This document shows positions 16,979-24,972 of a stretch of 64,000 nucleotides of DNA, piece after piece. The notes beneath the pieces were generated by a model. The model did no database searches. It was not told the origin of the DNA and saw only the letters and a list, made by a program, of their open reading frames with translations. Both the position numbers and the translations under genes were made by a program. Each line of letters opens with the position of its first letter. Position 1 is the first letter of the stretch. The stretch lies in NCBI RefSeq assembly GCF_026151165.2, contig NZ_CP117849.1, forward strand, positions 434,001 to 498,000, given 5' to 3'. Source of the DNA: Cryobacterium sp. SO2. Lineage in GTDB: Bacteria; Actinomycetota; Actinomycetes; Actinomycetales; Microbacteriaceae.

Positions 16979-17312
16979 GCCGCCCTCGGCCCGGGCCTCA
17001 GCCCTGCTGCCGCCGGGCTGCCCGGATTCGTGCATATGCATAGATGCACACGGTTTACCCAGAAACGTGACGTATCGTCACTTTCTTGCGCCCGGAGCCG
17101 ATGATGCCGCCGCGGTGCTGCTGGACTCCACCCGGCGGACCTCACTCAGGGTCCGCCGCTCCTGCCCTACCCCGGCCCCGCCCCGTGCCCGCCGGCGAGT
17201 GAACCTCCCTGAGGTCCGTGGATCCGCATCCTGATCCCGCCCCGACCAGAGAGCTTCGCCATGCCCAGATCGACCTCCTCCACCCTTGCCTGCCGCCCGT
17301 CCGGGGAGGCGC
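16979..17312. promoter_or_regulatory. Intergenic region with two dyads upstream of the M23 peptidase
   Basis: 334 bases with no convincing gene. Two inverted repeats stand out: GTGCAT-N8-ATGCAC at 17030-17049 (with TGCATATGCA inside) and GTGACG-TAT-CGTCAC at 17067-17081. Both look like binding sites for dimeric regulators. The GTCAC-type half site of the second recalls cell-wall-regulator sites, but no match to a named regulator can be claimed. Confidence 0.4.
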
Positions 17313-18110
17313 ATGCGGAGGGCTAGGCGCACGGGGTTCGTCGCGCCCCCCAGGCGCCCGCGCCGCCGCCAGGCGACCGCCGTCACGGCCATGTCCCTCG
17401 TAGCCATGCTCACCGCCATCGGTGCCCTGCCCGCGCAGGCCGCCGACCTCGACACCGACCTGCGGTCCGCAACGGCCCAACGGTCGGCGCCGGCCCTGAG
17501 CGCGGACGGCGGCGTCCGGCCGGCCGCTGAGCCTGCCCAGACCCTCACCGTGACCGCGCAGGTGCCGGTGGCCGTGCAGGCCGACACGTTCACCGCCAAG
17601 GAGATTCCGCCGCCTCCCGTGGTCGCCGCGCCGGAGCCGGCCGCCGCTCCCGCCGCCACGGCCGTTGCGCCGGTGGGTGGAGCCGTGCAGTGGCCGTTCC
17701 CCGGCGTCACCCGGATCTCCGACGGCTACGGTCCGCGCAGCGCGCCCTGCGACGGATGCTCGACCTTCCACGACGGCCTCGACATGAACCCGGGCGAGGG
17801 GACCCCGATCGGCTCGATCGCCGACGGTGTTGTGAGCTCGGTCACCGACTACGACGACGGCGGCCTCGGTGTGCACGTCATGGTCGACCACGTCGTCGAC
17901 GGCCAGAACGTGACGAGCACCTACGGTCACATGCGCGCCGGCTCCGTCGCCGTGAGCGAAGGGCAGTCGGTGTCGGCCGGGCAGCAGCTCGGCAACGTCG
18001 GCAGTACCGGTCAGAGCACCGGGCCGCACATGCACCTGGAGCTGCACCTCGACGGCGTCACCGCCATCGACCCGTACGCCTGGCTGGTGGAGCACGCCGG
18101 CCCGATGTAG
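17313..18110 (+). CDS. Secreted M23-family (LytM-type) metallopeptidase
   Basis: A 265-residue exported protein. An arginine-rich n-region (MRRARRTGF...RRPRRR) precedes a hydrophobic stretch and a likely cleavage after ALPAQA. A Pro/Ala-rich linker follows (residues about 75-125), then the M23 domain with zinc ligands in FHDGLDMN (HxxxD) and GPHMHLEL (HxH). Such domains cut peptidoglycan cross-bridges, or serve as non-catalytic activators; here all zinc ligands are present. ATG 17313 is chosen for GGGGAGG just upstream; a TTG further upstream is less likely. Convergent with the CHY zinc-finger gene. Confidence 0.88.
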   Translation: MRRARRTGFVAPPRRPRRRQATAVTAMSLVAMLTAIGALPAQAADLDTDLRSATAQRSAPALSADGGVRPAAEPAQTLTVTAQVPVAVQADTFTAKEIPPPPVVAAPEPAAAPAATAVAPVGGAVQWPFPGVTRISDGYGPRSAPCDGCSTFHDGLDMNPGEGTPIGSIADGVVSSVTDYDDGGLGVHVMVDHVVDGQNVTSTYGHMRAGSVAVSEGQSVSAGQQLGNVGSTGQSTGPHMHLELHLDGVTAIDPYAWLVEHAGPM

Positions 18111-18123
18111 CGCGGCCCGCGCC

Positions 18124-18483
18124 TCAGCCCCGCGGCTCAGACTGCGGGTCGGGCACCTGGAAGTACAGGTGCGCGTGCAGCCGGCATCCGTCGTTGAAGG
18201 CCGCCCCGCAGTGCGGGCAGGCCGAGACGCCGCGGTACTGATCGATCGCGAGGGTGTGCCAGCAGGCGCCGCAGAGGATCGCCTGCTCGGCCCAGTCCTC
18301 GGGCGCCCACTGCTCGGCCGGATGCGACTCGGCCTCGGCGTGACACTGGAAGCACGGGTAGAACCGGCCGCAGCAGCGGAACTTGATCGCGATCACATCC
18401 GTCGACCCGTTGTAGTGCACGCAGCGGGTGTGGACGTCGACGACGGCGCCGTACACACGCAGTCGCGCCGTTTCCTCGTTCAC
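18124..18483 (-). CDS. CHY zinc-finger protein
   Basis: A 119-residue protein with the full CHY-type zinc-finger pattern: TRCVHYNG, FRCCGRFYPCFQCH, CGACWHTLAI, CPHCGAAFNDGC and a final HAHLYF. Three zinc ions are expected from this Cys/His spacing. Eukaryotic relatives are ubiquitin ligases, but bacterial stand-alone CHY proteins have no assigned function (small Tim chaperone-like and redox roles have been suggested). GTG at 18483 is chosen because family similarity begins there and AAGGGA lies upstream. Located after the DsbA-like gene on the same strand, past a strong hairpin. Confidence 0.85.
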   Translation of the reverse strand: MNEETARLRVYGAVVDVHTRCVHYNGSTDVIAIKFRCCGRFYPCFQCHAEAESHPAEQWAPEDWAEQAILCGACWHTLAIDQYRGVSACPHCGAAFNDGCRLHAHLYFQVPDPQSEPRG

Positions 18484-18509
18484 TGGCGGTCCCTTCCCGC
18501 AGACACAAA

Positions 18510-18569
18510 TGTGGCCGGTGCGGACATCTGCGGCCGGCGTACCGGCAACACGTGTCCGCACCGGCCACA
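18510..18569 (-). terminator. Hairpin with perfect 17-bp outer arms after the DsbA-like gene
   Basis: TGTGGCCGGTGCGGACA (18510-18526) pairs perfectly with TGTCCGCACCGGCCACA (18553-18569). The 26-base interior holds a second small stem around GCCGG-CGTA-CCGGC. Placed between the stop of the DsbA-like gene and the CHY gene start, it probably ends transcription of the former. Confidence 0.65.
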
Positions 18570-18586
18570 GTAGCCGAGCCGGCGGG

Positions 18587-19498
18587 TTACTCGCCCGTGT
18601 CGGTGCTGGTGTCGTCGGTGGTGCTGGTGGCGGTGGCCTGCTCCATCACGAAGGTCTCGAACGCCGCGGCGTCGGCGAGGTCGCCGGAGTACTGCACACC
18701 CTGCACGAGCACCGTCGGGGTGCCGGTGACGGCCGCGAGAGAGGTGTTGGGCAGCGGGCCGGCCAGGGCGCGGTCGGTGGCGGTGCCGACCCACTTGGAG
18801 AACTCCTGGTCGGTGATGCAGGTGGCCACGGACTCGTCGGTCACCCCGGCGGTCTCCACCAGGCTCACCAGCTCGGCGTCGGTGAGCCCGCTCGTGCCCT
18901 CGGTGGGCTGGTTCGCGAACAGGGCCGCGTTCACGTCGAGGAAGCTGTCCGGCTGGTAGTTGGCCACGCAGGAAGCGGCATTGGCCGCGCGGGTGGAGTA
19001 CTTGGTGCCGTTCGACGAGTTGTCGAGGATCGAGATGGGGTGCACCTCGAGCGTGATGTTGCCCGCCGTGAGCCAGTTGGTGAGCTGCTCGGCGTTGGCC
19101 GTCTCGAACTGGTTGCAGTACGGGCACAGATAATCGAGGTACACGGTGATGTTTACCGTGTCGGTGAGGGCGTCCACGTCGGTGGCGACGGGATCCGCGT
19201 CGGCCGCGGTGGCCGCGGTGGGCACGGCGGTGATCGCGGTGCCGTCACCCTGCATCAGGATGCCGTCGCTGGCCATGTTGAGCGGGCCGGGCGCTGCCGG
19301 CTTGATGCTGCCGACGATGAGCACGGCCACGATCGCCGCTACGGCCACCAGGGTCAAGCCGATGCCGCCGCGCAGGAACCAGCGGTTGCGCGCCTCGCGC
19401 TTCTTCTGTTCCTCCCGCTGGATGCGGGCCGTTTCGCGGGCCACCTCACGGCGATCCTTCTTCGGGGGGAGCGGCTGGCCGGGAGTTTGTGCGTTCAT
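18587..19498 (-). CDS. Membrane-anchored DsbA-like thiol-disulfide protein
   Basis: A 303-residue protein with a charged cytosolic N-terminus, one membrane helix (about residues 43-65) and an extracellular thioredoxin-fold domain. The active site is C125-P-Y-C128 in LDYLCPYCNQ, followed by helical insert residues and a cis-Pro loop near VTGTPTVLVQG, all typical of DsbA/DSBA-like thioredoxin_4 proteins of actinobacteria. Role: disulfide formation or isomerisation in exported proteins. The Thr/Asp/Glu-rich C-terminal tail is low complexity. Confidence 0.9.
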   Translation of the reverse strand: MNAQTPGQPLPPKKDRREVARETARIQREEQKKREARNRWFLRGGIGLTLVAVAAIVAVLIVGSIKPAAPGPLNMASDGILMQGDGTAITAVPTAATAADADPVATDVDALTDTVNITVYLDYLCPYCNQFETANAEQLTNWLTAGNITLEVHPISILDNSSNGTKYSTRAANAASCVANYQPDSFLDVNAALFANQPTEGTSGLTDAELVSLVETAGVTDESVATCITDQEFSKWVGTATDRALAGPLPNTSLAAVTGTPTVLVQGVQYSGDLADAAAFETFVMEQATATSTTDDTSTDTGE

Positions 19499-19658
19499 TG
19501 ACTATCTGTGCCGTTTCGTCGGGACTGGTTCTCGCCTTGACCCTATCGACCGAGACTATGAGGTCGATTGCGGGGGGCTGTGAGCCAGCTGGGAGGATCG
19601 CCCTGGCGGGTGCCCAGGACGAGCCTAGGACCGAATCGGGCCCGCCGGGACCGGGAAG

Positions 19659-20984
19659 CTAGAACCAGGTGCTCAGGTGCGGTGCGTAGGCGGAGTGCAG
19701 GGCCGTGTCCAGCCGGATGGCGGCATCCGGTGTGGTCTCGGTGAGGCGCCCGGCGCGGGCCAGGTCGACCGCACTCGTGCCGCCCAGGTAGAGCGAGGCG
19801 AGGTCGGCCGCCGAGAGGGCCACCTCGACGGCGCCGGCCGGGGCCGGGGCGGCGCCGAGCGGATGCGCCCGGCCGGAGCCGTCCGCCGCCACCGTGAGCA
19901 GAAAACGGCCCTGGGCGAAGCCGAGGTCGTCGGTGACGTCGAGCACGTAGTCGCCGGGCGCCGTGTACCGGCGGGCGCCGAGTGCCACCGGCACATCGAG
20001 GATGCGCAGCCAGAGGTGGTCGCGCTCGCCGGTCTTGCGCACCGCGCGGTGGTCGGAGACCTGCCAGGCCACCGGTTCGGAGACGCTGCGCAGCGGCGCG
20101 TCGATCTCGTTGACCATGTCCATCTCGATCACGAACCGCCAGAGCGCGGCGTAGGCGTCGTCGGTGGCCGCGACGAGGTCGACGAGCTTGAGCCGGCCGG
20201 GGTGGCTCACGTTCTGCAGGGCGATCTCGTAGAGCGCGAATCCGGCGATGGCGCCGTCGGCGTCGTCGTAACGCACCGCACGGATGCCGCGCTTGTGCGC
20301 GTCCGGTTCGTTCGGGAGCAGTCCGAGGGTGCGCTTCCACCAGATCTCGCGGCGGTCCACCTCACCGGGGGAGCGTTCACGGGTGCGCTCGAAGACGGTG
20401 GGACCGTCGGCCAGCAGCGACTCCGGGCTCACGAACTGCACCCGGCCGGCCGGGCTGGGGCCGGTCCAGTGGGCCCTGGCGGTGTCGACCAAATAGGAGG
20501 ACTGCCGGGCGGAGGGTCCGAAGCCGTACCGGCCGTAGATGGTGGCCTCCGACACCGTGAGCATGGCCATCGGCAGGCCGAGGTTCACGGCGGTGCGTAG
20601 TTCGGCGGTGAGCATGGCCCTGGCGATGCCCCGGCGGCGGTGGGTTGGCGACACCGTGACCGAGCTGATGGCGTAGCTGCCCAGCGCGGTGCCGCCGGGA
20701 ACGGTGAGGCCCATCTCCCAGGAGCGCACGGTGGCGACCGGGGTGTCGGGGTCGGCCTGCGAAGCGTCCCAGACGCCCGTGACCCGGTCGGTGGCGATGT
20801 CCTCGACCTGCACCTCGAGGGTGCCCTCGGTGGGCGTCACCTCGTGGAAGCCGCGGGCATCCGCCAGCAACCAGCGCTTGAGGCCCGCGTCGTCGGTCGC
20901 GTCCAGGACGGCCAGGCGCAGGCCGCGCTCGGCGAGGACGGCGGCGGATTCGGGGTCGACGGGTACAGACGTGTAGGCATTCAC
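19659..20984 (-). CDS. Eis-like GNAT N-acetyltransferase with SCP2-type C-terminal domain
   Basis: A 441-residue protein with the tripartite Eis layout: an N-terminal GNAT domain with acetyl-CoA loop VTVSPTHRRRGIARAML, a second degenerate GNAT-like domain, and a sterol-carrier-like C-terminal domain. The chain ends in ...YAPHLSTWF; in Eis enzymes the terminal carboxylate acts as catalytic base, and a C-terminal Phe is conserved. Homologues acetylate amines, including aminoglycosides and lysine side chains; the native substrate here is unknown. Divergent from the glycerate kinase gene. Confidence 0.85.
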   Translation of the reverse strand: MNAYTSVPVDPESAAVLAERGLRLAVLDATDDAGLKRWLLADARGFHEVTPTEGTLEVQVEDIATDRVTGVWDASQADPDTPVATVRSWEMGLTVPGGTALGSYAISSVTVSPTHRRRGIARAMLTAELRTAVNLGLPMAMLTVSEATIYGRYGFGPSARQSSYLVDTARAHWTGPSPAGRVQFVSPESLLADGPTVFERTRERSPGEVDRREIWWKRTLGLLPNEPDAHKRGIRAVRYDDADGAIAGFALYEIALQNVSHPGRLKLVDLVAATDDAYAALWRFVIEMDMVNEIDAPLRSVSEPVAWQVSDHRAVRKTGERDHLWLRILDVPVALGARRYTAPGDYVLDVTDDLGFAQGRFLLTVAADGSGRAHPLGAAPAPAGAVEVALSAADLASLYLGGTSAVDLARAGRLTETTPDAAIRLDTALHSAYAPHLSTWF

Positions 20985-21133
20985 CCCGCCAGCCTACTCA
21001 CGCGCCCTGGGCGGGACTCGGGTGCCGTGAGAGCCCGTCGCGCCGCTTGACAGCCCGCGGCGGCGGCGGACAAGCTGAAGCCGAACCGGGCCGGCTGCGG
21101 CAGGAAACGGCTGCGGATCGGGAAGGGGAGCGG

Positions 21134-22240
21134 ATGACGACGGGCGCCAGAGTGCTGATCGCCCCCGACTCGTTCAAGGGCACCGCCGATGCCGCCGCCG
21201 TGGCCCGGGCGCTCGGCACGGGCTGGGCCGCCGTGCGCCCGGACGACGACCTGGTGCTGATGCCGATGGCCGACGGCGGCGAGGGCACTCTGGACGCCTT
21301 CGCCCTGGCGGTGCCCGGCGCCACGCGGATGCCCGCGACCGTGACCGGACCGGATGGCCGACGCGCCCCGGCCTCCTGGCTGCTGCTGCCCGACGGCACC
21401 GGCGTGGTCGAACTGGCCTGCACCAGCGGCATCACCCTGCTCGAGACGCTCCGCCCGCTCGACGCGCACACCGAGGGATTCGGCCAGGCCGTTGCCGCCG
21501 CCCTGCGGCACGGCGTCGACCGGCTCTACCTCGCCCTCGGCGGTAGCTCGTCGACCGACGGAGGCGTGGGCGCGCTCACCGCGCTCGGCGGCCGGTTCCT
21601 CGACGGGGACGGGCGGCAGGTGCTCCCCGGCGGGCGGGGCCTGGCCGACATCGTGACCGCCGACCTGAGCGGCCTGCCGCCGCTGCCGGCCCGCGGCGCG
21701 CTGATCCTCAGCGATGTCACCAACCCCCTGCTCGGCCCGGCCGGGGCCGCCGCCGTGTTCGGACCGCAGAAGGGCGCGGATGCGGCGGAGATTGTGGCGC
21801 TCGACGCCCGCCTGGGCCGTCTGGCCGGGTTGCTCGGCGCCGACCCGGCCACCCCGGGCGCCGGGGCCGCCGGCGGCACCGCGTTCGGGTTGCTGGCCTG
21901 GGGCGCCAGGCTCGCGCCCGGCGCCGCCGCCGTGGGGCAGGCGCTCGGGCTGCCGGCGGCCGTGCGCGGCGCATCCGTCGTGATCACGGGTGAGGGCCGC
22001 TTTGACAGCCAGTCCGCGGCCGGCAAGGTGCCGTCCCTTCTGGCCGGCCTGGCAGCAGAAGCCGGCGTGCGCGCCCTGCTCGTGGCCGGTGCGATCGAGC
22101 CCGGCGCCCTGACGGCCCACCCCGGCTGGTTCGCCGCCGCCGTGAGCCTCACCGACCTCGCCGGCGGCACCGCGGCGGCCATGGCCGACCCGCTCACCTG
22201 GCTCGAGACGGCCGGCTCGCGCTTGGCCGGCGACCGGTAG
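21134..22240 (+). CDS. Glycerate kinase (type 1, GlxK/GarK family)
   Basis: A 368-residue kinase phosphorylating D-glycerate (usually to 2-phosphoglycerate in this family), linking glyoxylate or glucarate breakdown to glycolysis. Family blocks: IAPDSFKGTADA at the N-terminus, MPMADGGEGTLDAF, LALGGSSSTDGGVG and GPQKGAD, then ITGEGRFDSQSAAGK near the C-terminus. The ATG at 21134 has GGGGAG upstream. It stands alone between the Eis-like gene and the LacI regulator; no partner gene of glycerate metabolism is adjacent. Confidence 0.9.
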   Translation: MTTGARVLIAPDSFKGTADAAAVARALGTGWAAVRPDDDLVLMPMADGGEGTLDAFALAVPGATRMPATVTGPDGRRAPASWLLLPDGTGVVELACTSGITLLETLRPLDAHTEGFGQAVAAALRHGVDRLYLALGGSSSTDGGVGALTALGGRFLDGDGRQVLPGGRGLADIVTADLSGLPPLPARGALILSDVTNPLLGPAGAAAVFGPQKGADAAEIVALDARLGRLAGLLGADPATPGAGAAGGTAFGLLAWGARLAPGAAAVGQALGLPAAVRGASVVITGEGRFDSQSAAGKVPSLLAGLAAEAGVRALLVAGAIEPGALTAHPGWFAAAVSLTDLAGGTAAAMADPLTWLETAGSRLAGDR

Positions 22241-22287
22241 CGACCGTCCGAGCCGGCCCTCGCGGCTCGGGTTCGTGCCGCCCCGGG

Positions 22288-22301
22288 ATGCAACGTTGGA
22301 A
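22288..22301. promoter_or_regulatory. Candidate operator for the arabinan-locus LacI regulator (own promoter)
   Basis: ATGCAACGTTGGAA contains the core palindrome CAACGTTG shared with the two sites at 24818 and 24878. It lies 90 bases upstream of the lacI-type gene, suggesting autoregulation. Confidence 0.5.
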
Positions 22302-22390
22302 TCGACCGGGTAAGTTCGCATGGAGAGCAGAAGCGCTCGCCCGGACCGGGCGGTGCGGCTGCTCGCGAGTGTGACCGACCAGGGAGCGAA

Positions 22391-23404
22391 ATGGCAGCAA
22401 CACTGCGCGATGTGGCGGCGCTCGCCGGGGTGTCGATCAAGACGGTGTCCAACGTCGTCCACGACTTCGAGCACATCCGACCGTCGACCAGGACCAGGGT
22501 GCGCGCGGCCATCGACGAACTCGGTTACACGCCCAATATCTCGGCCAGGAGCCTGCGTTCCGGCCGCACCGGTGTGATCGGGCTGGCCCTGCCCGAACTC
22601 AGCCTCAGCTACTTCGCCGAACTGGCCGACGCCATCATCCAGGCGGCCGAACGCCGTCACCTCGTCGTTCTGCTCGAGCAGACCGGCGGCGGTGACCGCG
22701 ACCGCGAGATCGCCATGCTCTCGAGCCAGCGCCTGCAACTCACCGATGGGCTCATCTTCAGCCCCCTGGGCATGAGCTCGGCGGATACCGCGCTGCTCAA
22801 TGTGGACTACCCGTTGGTGCTGCTCGGCGAGCGCGTCTTCGGCGGTCCCGTCGACCACGTCACCATGCACAACGTCGAGGCCGCCAAGGCCGCGACCCTG
22901 CACCTGATCGGCCGCGGCCGTCGCCGGATCGCCGTCATCGGCGCCCACGAGGGCGAAGTGGTCGGGTCGGCCGTCCTGCGCCTGCAGGGCTACCGCGAGG
23001 CCCTCGCCGAGGCCGGCATCCCGTTCGATCCCGCTCTGGTGGGCAACGTGGGTCTCTGGCATCGACGGGATGGCGCCGAGGCGATGCGCGCGCTGATCGA
23101 CACCGGCGTCAGCTTCGACGCCGTCTTCGGACTCAATGACGCCCTCGCGCTCGGCGCCATGCGGGTGGCCCAGGTGGCCGGGTTGCGCGTGCCGGAAGAC
23201 GTGATGTTCATCGGCTTCGACGCCCTCGACGAGACCAAGTACTCACTGCCGACCCTGTCGACCATCGATCCCGGCCGCGACGAGATCGCCGACACCGCGG
23301 TGCGCCTGCTCGTGCAGCGCATCGAGGAGGGTGTGACCCCGCCTGTACCCGAGGTCTACCTGGCCGACTACACGGTGATCGACCGCGAGTCCACGGCCGT
23401 CTAG
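22391..23404 (+). CDS. LacI-family transcriptional regulator of the arabinan module
   Basis: A 337-residue repressor: an N-terminal LacI helix-turn-helix (LRDVAALAGVSIKTVSNVVHD), hinge helix (ISARSLRSG) and a periplasmic-binding-protein-like sugar-binding domain ending in the FIGFDALDETKYSLPTLSTI region typical of the family. AGGGAG precedes the ATG. It is convergent with GH27 and just left of the arabinan importer; CAACGTTG palindromes before itself, before the GH27/importer genes and (as TAACGTTG) before GH51 fit a LacI protein with a central CG operator. The inducer is presumably arabinose or an arabino-oligosaccharide. Confidence 0.9.
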   Translation: MAATLRDVAALAGVSIKTVSNVVHDFEHIRPSTRTRVRAAIDELGYTPNISARSLRSGRTGVIGLALPELSLSYFAELADAIIQAAERRHLVVLLEQTGGGDRDREIAMLSSQRLQLTDGLIFSPLGMSSADTALLNVDYPLVLLGERVFGGPVDHVTMHNVEAAKAATLHLIGRGRRRIAVIGAHEGEVVGSAVLRLQGYREALAEAGIPFDPALVGNVGLWHRRDGAEAMRALIDTGVSFDAVFGLNDALALGAMRVAQVAGLRVPEDVMFIGFDALDETKYSLPTLSTIDPGRDEIADTAVRLLVQRIEEGVTPPVPEVYLADYTVIDRESTAV

Positions 23405-23417
23405 GCAGCTCGGCGGC

Positions 23418-24755
23418 TCAGTCGGCCAGGCTGCCGAAGAGCACCAAGCGGCAGCCGTGCGCCGGGGTGGTCAGGGTGAGGGTGTCGTCGACCGCCGCCA
23501 CGGACTGTCCGTCCCACAGGTCGGTGGCTCCGACGGCTCCCGCCGGCTCACCCAGCGCCGACAGCGGCAGGCGGATGTCCCTGGCGGTGTCCCCGGTGTT
23601 GAACACGGCCACGTAGAGGGCCGTGGGCTGCCCGGCAGCGGCCGCCCCGGCGCTCGAACTCCACACCACGGTGTCGCCCTCCCGCCACAACTCGCGCTGG
23701 TTGTGCGAGTCGCGGTGCATGCGCAGTACGGCGGGATTGGTGAGCAGGGCCAGGGTCGCCGGTGGGGTGGACGGCAGGTCGCCGCCGAACATCAGCGGCG
23801 ACCGGGCCAGACACCACAGGGTGAGCATGGTGCGCTGCTCGTCGGCGGTGAGCCGGCTCATCCGGTCGCCGCCACGCTCGGCCCGGATGCCGATGCGGCC
23901 CAGCGGCAGCATGTCGGCGTCGGCCCAGGCTCCCGGCGTCTGGTGCGGGGCCCACCGGGCCAGGCGGCCGAACTGGTCGAGGATGTCCTCCCAGCGGTCC
24001 CAGAGGTCGTCGGACACGCGCCAGAACTGGGCGTGCCCGGCCAGGTGCTCGCGGTGCGCGAGGGAGAGGTCGGTGCCGGGGGAGAGACTGAGCGTGATCG
24101 GCCGGCCGGAGCGCTCGATGGCCAGCGCGTAGGCCTCGATTTCGCGGGTGTGATACGGCGCGAGCATGTCGTCGGCCTTGATGAAATCAACCCCCCAGGC
24201 AGCGAACTGGGCCACCTGGGCGTCGTAGTAGGCCTGCGCGCCGGGGTGGTCGTGGTTCAGGCCCACGTTGTCGGGGTTCCAGGTGCAGGCCGAGTCCGGG
24301 TCGGCGATGTCGGCGGCGCTCACCCCTGCGCAGCCGAAGACTGGCAGCGACGCCGCCACCGCGGCGCGCGGGATTCCGCGCATGATGTGCAGCCCGAAAC
24401 GGAGGCCCAGGGCGTGCACGCGGCGGGCGAGCGGGGCGAACCCGGCGCCGTCCGCGGCGGACGGGAACCGGTTGACCGCGGGCAACTGGCGACCCCAGGC
24501 ATCCATCTCGATACCCGGCGTATCGTTATAGCCGCCGGCGCGTGCGGCGGGGTCGTACCAGGCGATGTCGACCACGATGGTGTCCCAGCCGAAGCGCAAC
24601 AGGTGTGCCGCCATGAAGTCGGCGTTCGCCAGCACTTCGGCCTCTGTCACCGTGGTGCCGTAACAATCCCAGGAGTTCCAGCCCATCGGCGGGCGCTGGG
24701 CGGTGGGATCGGGGTGGGGGTTTTGGTGCAGGTCAGGCTGGGTTTCGGGGGTCAC
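23418..24755 (-). CDS. GH27 glycosidase, predicted beta-L-arabinopyranosidase rather than alpha-galactosidase
   Basis: A 445-residue GH27 enzyme without signal peptide, so cytosolic. It opens with PPMGWNSWDCYG. The nucleophile is D195 in DFIKADD and the acid/base D250 in WRVSDDLWD. The substrate-binding pair that reads Asp-Asp in alpha-galactosidases (DDCW/DDGW) is here D63-I64 in VVDIAWYDP. In the characterised Streptomyces avermitilis GH27 beta-L-arabinopyranosidase the same Asp is replaced by Ile, which favours a sugar without the C6 hydroxyl. With GH43, GH51 and GH127 nearby, beta-L-arabinopyranosidase is the better call. Divergent from the importer with two operators between. Confidence 0.85.
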   Translation of the reverse strand: MTPETQPDLHQNPHPDPTAQRPPMGWNSWDCYGTTVTEAEVLANADFMAAHLLRFGWDTIVVDIAWYDPAARAGGYNDTPGIEMDAWGRQLPAVNRFPSAADGAGFAPLARRVHALGLRFGLHIMRGIPRAAVAASLPVFGCAGVSAADIADPDSACTWNPDNVGLNHDHPGAQAYYDAQVAQFAAWGVDFIKADDMLAPYHTREIEAYALAIERSGRPITLSLSPGTDLSLAHREHLAGHAQFWRVSDDLWDRWEDILDQFGRLARWAPHQTPGAWADADMLPLGRIGIRAERGGDRMSRLTADEQRTMLTLWCLARSPLMFGGDLPSTPPATLALLTNPAVLRMHRDSHNQRELWREGDTVVWSSSAGAAAAGQPTALYVAVFNTGDTARDIRLPLSALGEPAGAVGATDLWDGQSVAAVDDTLTLTTPAHGCRLVLFGSLAD

Positions 24756-24817
24756 TGTGGTGCTCCGGTTTGATCGGGTTGACCCGGCCGGCGCCAGGTA
24801 ACGGAATGATCACGATA

Positions 24818-24831
24818 TTACAACGTTGGAA
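24818..24831. promoter_or_regulatory. LacI operator candidate O1 in the GH27/importer gap
   Basis: TTACAACGTTGGAA, a near-palindrome with core CAACGTTG, 62 bases upstream of GH27. Its centre is exactly 60 bp from the second site, a spacing that would place both near the same DNA face and allow looping. Confidence 0.6.
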
Positions 24832-24877
24832 TTTTCTTGCCGGAATTCATTGCGTCTGCCCAGAGCCTGTCATACTG

Positions 24878-24891
24878 TTACAACGTTGTAA
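24878..24891. promoter_or_regulatory. LacI operator candidate O2, perfect palindrome
   Basis: TTACAACGTTGTAA is a perfect 14-bp palindrome with a central CG, the classic LacI-family operator shape. It lies 81 bases before the importer's binding-protein gene. Confidence 0.65.
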
Positions 24892-24972
24892 AACACTCAG
24901 GACGCGGATGTCCGACCCGATGGGCCGTGGCATTCACACTCACAGCACAGCCAATAGGGAAGGAACTACGTG

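Noticed and set aside
17286..17312. TTG start for the M23 peptidase
   Set aside because: The ATG at 17313 has GGGGAGG just upstream and gives a sensible signal peptide; the extra residues add nothing.
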